A program made the position numbers and the translations under genes. The notes under the pieces were generated by a model. It ran no database searches. It was given only the letters and a program-made list of their open reading frames with translations, and had not been told where the DNA came from. Positions 22,089 to 33,188 of a DNA stretch of 64,000 bases are shown piece after piece. This stretch comes from Microvelia longipes. Taxonomy: Eukaryota; Arthropoda; Insecta; Hemiptera; Veliidae. The first letter of the stretch is position 1. The number at the start of each line of letters is the position of its first letter. The DNA lies in assembly GCA_018340805.1 (NCBI GenBank), contig JACMZG010001913.1, positions 37,039,985 through 37,103,984 of the forward strand, read 5' to 3'.

Positions 22089-25000
22089 GGTATACATACA
22101 AATTAGACGGGTATGAGTCCAAAGATCCACCACACGGCAAAATGTTGTTGAAAAAAACCGGTTGAACAATCGATGCATGTCGGACAGGTTAAACAAGGTA
22201 CCGGTGGATTTTTACCAGGTAAGGTTGGGAACAAAACTAGTGAATCTAGGGATGAAAGGCGTAAAAACTTAGGTAGTAAACATCTAGAGTAAAAATCTAG
22301 GGTCCGATGAAAAATCTAAGGAAATTAAGGGAATCAAGGGAATACTTAAGGATAAATCCGAAAACACCCCGGAAAAACCAAAATTTAAACGCGTTAGGTT
22401 CAAGGTTAAAAACTCCCCGAGCGGGATTCGAACCCAAGATCTTTTAGTCGGAGAAAAGATTTAACCCGGAAGAAACAAGTAGGTCAACATTCCAATGAAG
22501 GTTATACCCAATTGCGTTCTAGATTGCAATGTGTAGGAAAGAGTGCAAAGAGTGAAGTAGAAGACCGTAAGAAACAGATGCCCCGAGAGCGTCAAAACAC
22601 ATGGCCGCAACCCCTTCAGGATCTTTAAAACATAAACCATTAAAGAAGCCGGTACAACCTCGTTTCATTCACATGNGATCTTTAAAACATAAACCCATTA
22701 AAGAAGCCGGTACAACCTCGTTTTACTCACATGACTCTTTACCTAGTCAGAGGTGCGGATCAGATGATAATCAGCTGACAGATAAACTAAATACTGTTTT
22801 GACATTAAGGAAGTTTCTATACCTCCATTAGCTGAGTCATTAATACCTGTAAGGGTACCGAAAGTAGGTGAGGGACCCGTGTATTTTCAACCAACCTTTT
22901 CTTGTAACGGTGTACGGTTAGGTCGATCTATTCATGATCCTAGGGTGGCTCAAGAAACATATGTTAGAGCAATAAACCTTAATCCTTATGCCATTGAATT
23001 ACAGAAAAATACCCCTTTAGGTCATTGTGACGATGAGTTTGAAGTGCTTGAACACTTAGAAACAGGAACTTTAGAAAATGCCTCAGACGAAAAATGGGAA
23101 AAGGAATTAGATAATAAGCTAGGACACCTCAATGTAAAGGATAGGAATGAATTAAAAAGGGTCTTGCGGAAATACAAAACAGTGCTTAGTGGCGAGTTAG
23201 ATAAATTAGGATGCACATATCCGGTCAGACAACGAATCATAACCGAAACGGAAGTCCCAATAAAACAAAGAGCTTATAAGGTTCCACATGCTTTAAGACA
23301 GGAGCTTAAATCTCAGTTAGATGAGTTATTAGACAAAGATATAATTAGGGAAAGCACCTCCCCGTGGCAAGCACCTATAATTTTGGTGAAAAAGAAAACT
23401 CCTGATAACACTGTCGCATATCGAATGTGTTGCGATTATAGGGCATTAAACAAAATTACCAAAGTTCCCAACTACCCATTACCAAATTACGGACATACTT
23501 GATCAGTTAGGGTCGATGAAGATTTTTACTAAAATCGATTTAAAGTCGGGCTACCATCAGTTATTCATCGAGGAATCGGACAAAGCTAAAACTGGTTTCA
23601 CAACACCTTTTGGTTTCTTTGAGTATAATAGAGTACCATTCGGTTTGGCTGGCGCACCTGCATTTTTCATGCAGTGCATGGATCATATTTTAGCAAGCTT
23701 AAAGAACACTGAATGTTTTGTATATTTGGATGACGTCATAGTGTTCTCAAAAAATATTAAAGATCACTGTAAAAGACTAGATAATGTCCTTAAGCGGTTC
23801 CACGAGGTTAATTTAAAAGTAAATCTAGGGAAAAGTGAATTTGCTCAGGATAAGATATCCTATTTAGGACATGTAATAACGGGAAACGGCGTGAGTCCCG
23901 ATCCTGAAAAAGTAAAACAGGTACGAGAGTTTCCGCGTCCCACCAATGTTAAAGGCACGGTCGTTCCTAGGCTTAGCGGGGTTTTACAGAAGGCATATTG
24001 AAAACTTTTCAGGTATAGCAAAACCTTTAACCGAATTAACAAAAAAGCATGCTCGATATACATGGGATGAGAAAGCGGAAGAGGCTTTTCAAAAACTCAA
24101 AGACGAGTTAAGTACCGAACCGTTATTAATCTTTCCGAATTTCAACAAACCATTTTCTTGTCATGTGACGCTTCAAGTTATGCCTTAGGAGCAATACTGT
24201 CACAGTTAGATGAAAACGGATTAGAAAAACCTATAGCATATGCAAGTAGGTTGTTAAACAGCGCTGAAATGAATTATAGTGCTATGGAGAGGGAATTGCT
24301 AGGAATGATTTATGCGGTAAAGCAGTTTAGGTGCTATGTTTATGGTAGGGAATTTACATTATGTACTGATCACGCCGCGCTAACGTGGTTAGTAAATCAA
24401 AAGGAACCAACGCCTCGTATTGCGCGATGGATTATAACCTTAATGGAATACAGGTTCAAGGTAAAACATGTACCTGGACGTAAAATGGGTCATGTTGACG
24501 CATTAAGTAGGATAAATTTAGTTATACCAGGAATGCCGTGGACTAGGGATCAGATAAAACTAGCAAAACAGCGATCCCAATTGCTAAAATATCTGAGAAA
24601 TCCTCATATCGTGGCTAAGGATAAAGACGGTTTACTGTTTCAGTATGGCGGAAAACAACCCAGACTATTAGTACCTAAGCCCATGATCAGCACGGTGCTG
24701 CGTCATTCACACGATAGCCCTCTGGCGGGTCATGCAGGTATTGAAAGGAGCAAAGCGTTAATTAAACAAACATATTACTGGCCGGGTTGGACCGTGATGT
24801 AGTAAATTATGTACAAACTTGTAAATCTTGTAATCAAAGAAAAGTCCTTCCGAAAGAAATCGTAGATTGGGGGAAGTATTAAAAGCGACAACTCCTTTTG
24901 AAAATGTTTATATAGACATTGTAGGACCGTTACCGCAGACTAAGAGAGGAAACCGATATTACCTCAGCATGGTGGACGATTTTACTAGGTACGTTGAGGT

Positions 25001-26200
25001 GTGTGCAATACCCAACGTTACAACTGAAACCGTGGCGTTAGCCTGTATTACAAAAATATTTGCTCGACACGGGGCTCCGTTGAGACTATCAACGGACCAA
25101 GGGACTTGCTTTACGTCCGAACTGTTTAAGGAAATGTGTAAGTTACTGGGAATCAATAAAATGCAAACAGTTGCTTATAACCCAAAGGCTAACCAGTTGA
25201 GCGAGTGCATAGGACATTAAATGAATCACTGGCGCATTTTGTAAAAGCCAGTGGATCTAATTGGGATGTAATGCTGCCAATAGTGGCAGGATCCCTTAAC
25301 TCTATCCCGCACGGCAGTACTAAGTATTCGGCTAATTACCTTCTGTACGGTCGCGAAGTGCGACCAGTATTTGAGTGTGATATATCTTACTTAGCAAATA
25401 CTGACCGGAGCAAGTCCACAGTTCGTGAAGCGATTGATAAAATACAAGAGCAACTCGAAACTGCTCACGCGGTAGCAATAGAAAACAGTAAAAAGGCCCA
25501 TAATAAAAATAAACAGTATTATGACAGAGGTAAGCAACCAACTAATTTCCAAGTGGGAGATTTGGTGTATGTCAAACGTATGACGGTACCCACAGGAGTA
25601 GCTAAAAAGTTCTTTAAGGCATGGATGGGTCCATATAGGATAATTAAGACACTATCGGATTGGGTTTATCAGGTAGAGGTTTCGCCCGGAAATACTATAA
25701 TAATCAATCGGGAAAGAATGAAACCGGCTATTCAGAATCAGGATCATTACTTGCGCAAACGACTCAGGGGAAACAATTCTAAATCTAAGGAGGAAGGGGA
25801 AACCAAAGATCTTCACAAAAAGGAAATAAATGAACTGGCACCGTCCAGTGTAGATAACAGTACTAGGCAAAAGGAAATGCAAGAATTCTGGTTACATTAT
25901 AATTTAGGAAAAAACTCTGAGGATGAAGAGGTTAACGATGCTGGCAGTCAAAATGACTCATTTAATAACTCGCAGTTAGATGACTCCTTTGCCTGGTCTC
26001 GTACCCCAATTGGGTCCTCGACCGTGCGAATACCTCCGAGTCCAAGTCGACAGAGTTTTCACGGAGAGATTAGCGGGGAAACAACCGATAGTTTTCCCTC
26101 GGTACACGAAGAGGACTCTTCCTATAATCCGGAAGAATCAGGGGGATCGGAAGCACCGGTCCAGGTAAGGTCACCGTATCAATTGCGCCCTAGGAACTGA
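22089..26200 (+). pseudogene. Gypsy copy A pol (RT, RNase H, integrase), broken
   Basis: Linker 22,089-22,880, then the conserved pol. The RT starts near 23,250 and has TKIDLKSGYHQL, the catalytic YLDD box (about 23,727) and SYLGHVI-like sequence. RNase H begins with SCDASSYALGAIL (about 24,158), followed by YSAMERELLG and TDHAALTWL. The H2C2 integrase zinc region is at about 24,690-24,850, the DDE core at about 24,900-25,240 (YIDIVGPLP, STDQGTCF, and a distorted third-acidic block near 25,200), and the C-terminal GPYRI module near 25,630, with a charged tail to the stop at 26,200. Frames break near 22,830, 23,500, 23,960, 24,150, 24,790, 24,845 and 25,205. Copy B is open across some of these positions and broken at others. 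A 57-bp duplication around a single N lies at 22,620-22,733. Assignment to Gypsy/Metaviridae is secure. Confidence 0.9.
22423..22435 (-). other. tRNA T-arm / B-box-like motif antisense in pol
   Basis: On the minus strand this reads GGGTTCGAATCCC, a textbook tRNA T-arm core with perfectly pairing ends. It is conserved in copy B at 48,227-48,239. No complete tRNA can be folded around it. It may be the relic of a SINE captured in the linker between protease and RT. Confidence 0.45.
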
Positions 26201-26428
26201 AACTTCACAAGAAGATAAAAGGCAATAATACGGGATTAAATTTACGGTAATAAAATAGGGTAAGGACGGTAGTGTTAAGGTAGGGTTTAAAAAAAAAACG
26301 GAAAGAATCACGTGATTAGGTTTAAATATATGTTTGTATCTCGATAAATAAATTAAACTTATAGGTTCGGGATATCGAGTATTTAAAAAAATAAAGTTTT
26401 AAGGTAAGGTAAAAGGTAAAGGTTATGG
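26201..26428 (+). other. Gypsy pol-env intergenic segment, left of the inserted transposon
   Basis: Non-coding and AT-rich; matches copy B at about 44,285-44,530 in reverse. Its last 8 bases, GGTTATGG (26,421-26,428), are repeated at 28,019-28,026. Confidence 0.7.
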
Positions 26429-26789
26429 GCAAGAATTGTATAAGGAAGGATACCCCAATTCGCGTTTTTTTGACAGTTCAATGGAATATGGAGGGAGAGC
26501 AAAGAGGCAGCCGTGACGTCACACGTGTAACCGATATAAACAAACCACTAGCCTCGTTCACTTCTAAAGCATTCTTTATTTATTTATAAAATAATAATGC
26601 AATATCGGATGTTTATTAGCCGATTTTTACAGCTCCACATAATAATTATACGGTTACAAATTGGAAATAACAATTTTAAATGAAAGAATAAACAAAAATT
26701 CAAATAATAAAAGAAAAATACTAAAATATAAAAAGGTTACAAATTAAACATTATATATGAAAGTAAAAAAACGTTAAGGTTGAATTGCA

Positions 26790-26813
26790 TACATATATAT
26801 ACATATATATATT

Positions 26814-26906
<93 letters not shown>

Positions 26907-26919
26907 TATATTATATAAT
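26790..26919. repeat. TA microsatellite inside the DNA transposon
   Basis: About 130 bases, mostly TA dinucleotides. Open frames over it are artefacts of the repeat. Confidence 0.95.
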
Positions 26920-27348
26920 TTGAGAACATTCATATGAGTTACCTGCGTAAATTCACACATATCAAGGAGGTTTACAAGAGCCCAGTCCAGATTTTATTTA
27001 AAAAAATTAAATGATGTTTTTGAAAGTATACTAGTGGAAAAGAAAGAACTTCAAAAAGAAGTTGGTGTTGTGAAGCTTTTATGTAAAAAAGGCAAAAAAC
27101 ACCTGAATTGTATGAGAGGTCATACAAACTTTTATGAAACAGAGACTATTTATTAAATTAATTACGATAATCTAAGAAACCTGCAATTAAAACAAGCTGC
27201 CAGAGCTAGAATTAAGCTTTCTAGAATCACTACATAAACTTGAGTATTATTACTTAATTTTTATTATGTAATATTAATTGTAATAAAAAAAATTGTCAAA
27301 ATACATGTAGTAGTTTTTATTTTGGTTTCTTATCCACAACAAAATATA

Positions 27349-27349
<1 letters not shown>

Positions 27350-27438
<89 letters not shown>
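27350..27438. repeat. TA microsatellite inside the DNA transposon
   Basis: About 89 bases of uninterrupted TA. Confidence 0.95.
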
Positions 27439-27439
<1 letters not shown>

Positions 27440-27469
27440 TCATTTGCTAATTTATAATAAGAATTAGGG

Positions 27470-27660
27470 CCATTTTCCGGATAGCACAACTAGACCTAAA
27501 GATTTGATTTTTTGTACCGAGTTTTAAGTCTCTAGTATAAATACTCTGGAGCTACGATGATAACATATACACATCCAGACAAACAACTTAGTGAAAACCT
27601 CTTAAGAGGTCTTAAAAACACCTTAAACGGATAATTCCGGTTTCGGAATTTTCGAACACA
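27470..27660. repeat. Dispersed repeat copy inside the DNA transposon
   Basis: Matches 16,075-16,295 (ATAGCACAACTAGACCTAAAGATT line) and the end of 7.64-8.19 kb (GTGAAAACCTCTTAAGAGG, CTTAAAAACACC, AAACGGATAATTCCGG). Confidence 0.6.
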
Positions 27661-28714
27661 ATAATTTTCATATATTCCCATGGTGTGAATGAAGTAAGTT
27701 TAAAACTATAATTGTCGTGAAAAAATAACAATTTTATGGAAAACTCTAAAAACATGTATATATGTTTTTTAATATATGACTTATTGTAGTTTATTATTCA
27801 CTTTTATTATTTGCAAATTTGTATATTTACAATGCAGATATAAAATATGCGATTATAATGTTAGAAAAGTAAAAAGATATTTCACTAAAAGGAAAAATGA
27901 TAGTTAAGCTATTACTCTTTAAAAATGTTACACGTGGTGGACGTCACAAAAGAGTGGGAATCTTGACTGCCACGCCCCACAATAAAAATTGGGTATCCTT
28001 TCTAGTCTTTAATTCTGGGGTTATGGTACTTAGGTTATAGGTACATAGTAAATATGTTACCGGACACACACATATACACACACACACACACTTGACACAT
28101 TAACCCTGTAAGGTCGGAATCTTCAAACTTAAGTACAATAAGGAAGTAGAATGTATACAGATTTTCCTACTACAGAAAGGCTCATATCAAAGACTTACTG
28201 AATATGTAATATAACTAATATATGTACTTTAATATGTAATATTTCTGTTAATTTGAATATTAGTAATTATTGTTTAGAAAAACTAATTACATTAATATAA
28301 AATAATAACTATTATTGGTAATTAATCTTTAATGTGTAAGGTGTATAAATAGGTAAATATTTTAAAAGAGTGATCCATTTCTGTGAACCATGTAAATAAA
28401 AAAAAAAAAAAAGGGTTTATAAAATAAAAGACCCGTCAAGAAAGGCCTTCATGTTCCGGGAGTTTGCCAGATGCCCTCTTGTATTACAACTTCAAGTGAT
28501 TTTAACTTTTAACGTTAAGATAGGTCAAGAATGTCTCAATACCAGAGCTTTTACTTATTACGTTTCTAATCAGCTGCTTAACAGCTGGGTGGCCTGATCA
28601 CCCACCCCCCTGTTGATCCGCGAAAAATAAATACAATCTATAAATTTAAGCAATTAACAAGATAATATTATTATAATTAGGTCATAATCTATAGTTCAAA
28701 AATTCAATACATAG

Positions 28715-30839
28715 AAAGGAACTAATAGATTTTTCGAATTAATTTCAGATTCCTGTGAGGCAGGATTTTTATTCGTTAATGAAGGCAAGGTAGCCTTAAC
28801 CGGACATTCTTGGAGTATCGCTTGGGAAATAGATGTTCCCGGCTTGCGTAAAAAAACCGATAAACTCTATCAAACTGCTTCTACGGCTCATGATACCCTT
28901 CATGCATATGACAACCCTTTAGGACGTTTACCTGCGTCTTGGAGATTTGAGCTTTCTAAGGTTTTAAGTATTATAAACGAAAGTATCAAGGTTTGTCAAG
29001 ACTTACCCTTTCAAGCCCCTTATAGGCATCACATTGAGGACATGGCTTTAACTCCTTTTACATATGACTCTGGTTCAGTACGAGCGAGGCGAACAGCAAT
29101 AATACCTTATATTGGGGCAGCCGTGTTAGGGGGCCTAACAGGCGCTGCATTTTCCTCACTTGGTTTCGGTGGCAATTCTGATAATGTAGAAAGGTTAAGA
29201 AACCATATAACGGAATTGCAAGTGAGTAGGGAGGAAGTTTTCCACTTTTTGGAATCCCAACTTACTGTTACTAGGGCTCTTAATAAGAGATTAAGTGAAA
29301 ACGAAGAGCGTATCGCTACGCTCATAGGATTATTGCAACATTATATGCTACAAGCAGATAAAAGGGAATTAGAATTAAGGGATGAACTGGAATATTTAAA
29401 TCAATGAACGGAAATGTTTCTTCTTTTCTTAGGTCTCTAGAATTAGCTACATTAACAAATTTATTAGATTTAAATAAGTTAGCTTTAGCCATTGACACTG
29501 CTCTCTCAGGTAGGCCATCAGCCTTGGCGTTACCGCCATCCCTTTTAATACCCTTATTGCATAAAATCAGATTAAATTAACAGATGGTACTGAATTCTTT
29601 GGTGATCGAACTTTCGGCCGGTTTGGACCAGGTTTATCATTTGAGCAGGACCACAGTCGTAGCATCATCTAAGGGATTATTTATATTGTTGACGCTACCT
29701 CTGGCTCTAAGGGAGCAGTTGTATGATCTATACCGGATCCATGAATTTCCGGTCTATGATAAGGTAACAGGAGAGACAGTGGTACTCCAACATGAAACGG
29801 AGTATATTTTGATAAACGAGGATAAACGTAGTTATGCATTACTGAACTACGCTACTCTTGCTTCTTGTTTAACAGGACACCCGATAGTCTGTCCACCTAC
29901 GGTAGTAGTTATGGAAAGGTCTCAGCCAACATGTGAGAGTGCTGTGTTCTTTAACCAAACACAAGTACCTCACCTGTGTCACCGCCGCATAGCACCACCT
30001 GACTTTCGACCAGTATGGATATACGACAAAACCAATAAGTCGTGGGTTTCAGTGTGCCTCAAGAAACTCCGGTTTACCTGAGATGCACGGGTAAGGACGG
30101 AGTGTACGCTGTTACCCGCACGGCTTGGAGGCAAGGGCGTTTATTTTTAGTAAATAAATGTCACGTCAGGACAGCAGGATACAGTCTACTACCCCGGGAC
30201 TCCCATATCACCCTACTACAACTGGAAGCTAATAAGGTGGAACTGGCATTACCTCGGCTCCTGTTACCAACGAAACTATACATTGGACCTCACCAGAGAC
30301 TTCGGCTCTGGTTGTCTCTACACTCCAACGGTTACGCGACGAAGCGAAATCCGCCGGTGTCGACCGTCCGGACGTCGCATTGACCTTGCTACTCGGAAGT
30401 TAAGGCCGCGCACGCACGCGCTAAAACGGTTCGCGAGATCTCCACCCATGTCTATTTCCACGACGGTGATACTATTCTTGACGTTATGCGCGGTTGCCCT
30501 ATATGCCTACTGGCGCAGGAGAGCAATCCGCCGCGGTCAACAAGATGACAGGGATCCTTCAATGTCGCGCGAAGCAACACCCCTTCCACCCTGGGTGCCA
30601 ACGGAGGCGTTGAATCGTCACTTTCGGCGCACTAGTGGTTTATTCTCACCCCCATGGAACCTCCACCTCCACCACCAAATTCGTTTGTTGAGTTACGTCT
30701 CAGACCTCATTCAGAGGCTACGGACCAAACCCCAGCGATGGTGAAGTCTATAACAAACCCACAGGTTATCTATGACGTTCCAAAATTTCCCCGTATAGCG
30801 GAGCAAACAGAGGGATCGTCTTCGCAGGAGGAGTCTTAA
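28715..30839 (+). pseudogene. Gypsy copy A env (errantivirus-type envelope), broken
   Basis: Codes for a class I-like fusion glycoprotein of the kind carried by insect errantiviruses. The frame is open from about 28,715 with no good ATG until 28,844. TTTCAG at 28,743-28,748 could be a splice acceptor, as expected for spliced env mRNA. In order: the surface part; a basic RARR furin-type site at about 29,085; a glycine/alanine-rich hydrophobic stretch (fusion-peptide-like); an amphipathic heptad region (29,180-29,400); a second ectodomain part (29,584-30,060) with several cysteines; a single hydrophobic membrane segment at about 30,454-30,513; and a basic then proline-rich tail ending at 30,839. 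Frames break near 29,407, 30,060, 30,380 and 30,650, so no complete protein is encoded. Family assignment rests on layout and position after pol. Confidence 0.75.
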
Positions 30840-30907
30840 GTACTACCCTTAGTAATAATTAAAGGACTAATTATTCCATTAACTATTTTAAATTTCTATT
30901 ATATATT
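30840..30907 (+). other. Start of copy A 3' UTR, cut by the BEL insertion
   Basis: Non-coding; matches 42,463-42,520 after the gap. The last five bases, ATATT (30,903-30,907), are the left half of the BEL target duplication. Confidence 0.8.
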
Positions 30908-32466
30908 TGTTCAGGCTTTCTGGAAATTTCACCTCTTAAATTTGTTTACCTTTTATTTTCATATTCTTTATTTTGTCTACTTAGAAGTTTTATCTTATTA
31001 TTTAATATTTTCTATGATTTTTTCTTTATACCTGGGTCTGGGGGGTCAGAGCTTGTTATGATTTTTCTTTACCTATCTAACTCTATCTAACCTTTGGGTT
31101 TTAATGCCATACTGAATCTATTTATCTCACTCACATCCTCAATCCCTTTTATAGCTTTCCAGTTACTTATCCATTTAGCCCTTACCTTACCCCTTCTCTC
31201 TCCTCTTGTAAGTTAGGGATTTTTTTTCCTTTCTGCATATCAGTTAGTTGCCTGTGTAAACTCATTGTGACCTACACCTAACAATTATTGTAACTTTTAT
31301 AGTTAATATCGTAACAAACTAACATAATTAATTTAACTGTAACTTCAATCTTATGGTCACTAGTTTTGTTGTGTTTTTTTATAGTTCAAGTGAACTTATT
31401 AACCAACGTTTAAACTTTAATTAACTTTAACTTTTGCCTTAACGTTTGAGGTTATTTTTTTGTGCTGTGCACATGGTGATGCTAACTCAATATTCTGGTT
31501 GCATCTTACCAAACAATCATCATTTTCAATGAACTTTCTCTATCATTGTCTTTGGACATTCTACCAAAATTAACTTCAGTTTAATAAAGTTGTTATCAAC
31601 TACTAAACTTCTCTCAAAGGATTTTGGATTACTCTGAATACAAGTAAGGCTGTTCTTATTTCTTAGAAGTCTCACTCATCATTCTGGACTTATTCATCTT
31701 AGCTAATCATAATCATACCTTTTGATACATTGGAGTATATGAATACAACTTTACTCTATATTTTCTCTTAAATAATTTAAAATTCAACTTATGTAAAATA
31801 AAATTATAGAGCTCTGATATTTGGGATACCCCCCCCCTTTTAACCTAATATAAATTTTAATTTATGTTTTATATAAATATATATTTTTTAAATTAAACGA
31901 TTAATGTATATTACTGATTAGACTTTATGAAGACTTATAATAATTTGCTTTGACTTCGTACTAATTTAATGATCTACAATTTAAATATCTTTCGTAATAT
32001 TTTTTTTGGATATTTCAAATAGTCTTTTGTCTGTTCTTTTAAACATTTATTATAAATCTTCATTTAGATATTTAAGACATTTAGATATTTGCTTTTGAAA
32101 ATAAGCTTAAGTCTATACCTCCCATTTCTGGGGTTGTTTCTTTTAATTATTTTATTTAAATTAATTTACTTTTTTATTTTATGTGGGGTTTTAGTTTGCC
32201 TTTTTTTGCTTACTTTTATTTGACTTCGTTGGTCAAACTTAAACTTATTTTCACTTACCTTTTTTAATATTTTTGGATGTTTACTTTTGATTTAAACTTG
32301 ATTTTTTTTATGTTTGTTGCCATTATTTACTGCTAAGTAAACACTTAATTTTAAATCTGCATTTTCTTGACTTCACCCTAACTTTTTTAGTTCTAAGATT
32401 ATATTTTTCAGAGTTGAGACAAGGCCAGGTACTTAAGATATTAATTTGTACCTCCTATGCTTAACA
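30908..32466 (+). repeat. BEL 5' LTR (1559 bp)
   Basis: Begins TGTTCAGGCTTTCTGG and ends ATGCTTAACA. T-rich on the plus strand. The near-identical partner is at 38,632-40,184. Confidence 0.92.
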
Positions 32467-32468
32467 TA

Positions 32469-32514
<46 letters not shown>

Positions 32515-33188
32515 TTAATGGTTTAATTAATTAGTTAATTGAATTTTCTTTTAATTTTAGTAATATCTTTATCTTTTGTGCAGATTAAGTGTTAAATGTT
32601 TGCTTGTGTTTTAAACATTTATTTACATTAACATTTGTTACTTATTATTTTTTATTTAGATTTTGAAATCTGTATCTGATCCTATTATCCCTTTTAATTT
32701 CCTCATACTTTACCTGAACACCTCCCTTCTTGGTATCTTTACAATTGGTTTCCTTAACTTTTTGCTGATATATTATTCTGGATTATTTTTTTGATATAAC
32801 TATTACTTCTTTAACCTTTCTGTGAATGAATTTATGTCATTTATACCTTCACTTCATTCATATTATCTTATTTTCTGATTTTATTTTTAATCTTTACCTG
32901 CTTTATATTTTATACAGCTTAGGGGGAAATATTTTAAGCTTCCTGATAATTTTATTTTATACTTTGAATTTATCTTTCTATTGTTGCTTACTGGCAATAT
33001 TTGAATACTTTTTATTCACTATAAAATTTATTATAACTTATCATCTATTGATTTAAACTTTAATTATTATCAACCTTTGCAATTATTATTGCCTATTATA
33101 TCAATATTTTTAAATTATACTTTTACTATAAAGTATCTTACTTTCTTTTCTGTTGAACTTTTATTGATTTTATCTCTAATACTTCATC
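32467..33188 (+). other. BEL 5' leader with a 36-base T run
   Basis: Non-coding stretch between LTR and gag. A run of 36 T (32,472-32,507) starts five bases after the LTR, where a primer binding site would be expected. No convincing tRNA complement starting with TGG is seen. Confidence 0.7.

Larger units (their letters stand above)
26429..28018. mobile_element. Non-autonomous DNA transposon, 1590 bp, 8-bp target duplication
   Basis: Flanked by GGTTATGG on both sides. Copy B has a single GTTATGGG here with no insert, giving the empty site. The ends are imperfect inverted repeats: about 40 bp at the tips (AGAATT..., then GGATACCC-AATT on each side) and, inside, GTGACGTCACACGTGTAAC (26,513-26,531) against the complement of 27,928-27,948. 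So the inverted ends extend over roughly 90-105 bp. The interior is AT-rich with TA tracts and a dispersed-repeat copy, and has no transposase. An 8-bp duplication suits hAT or P superfamilies, but the tips fit neither consensus clearly. Confidence 0.8.

Noticed and set aside
26751..26960. Tyr/Ile-repeat open frames over TA tracts (also 27,274-27,489 and 5462-5809)
   Set aside because: Pure microsatellite translation, no biological signal.
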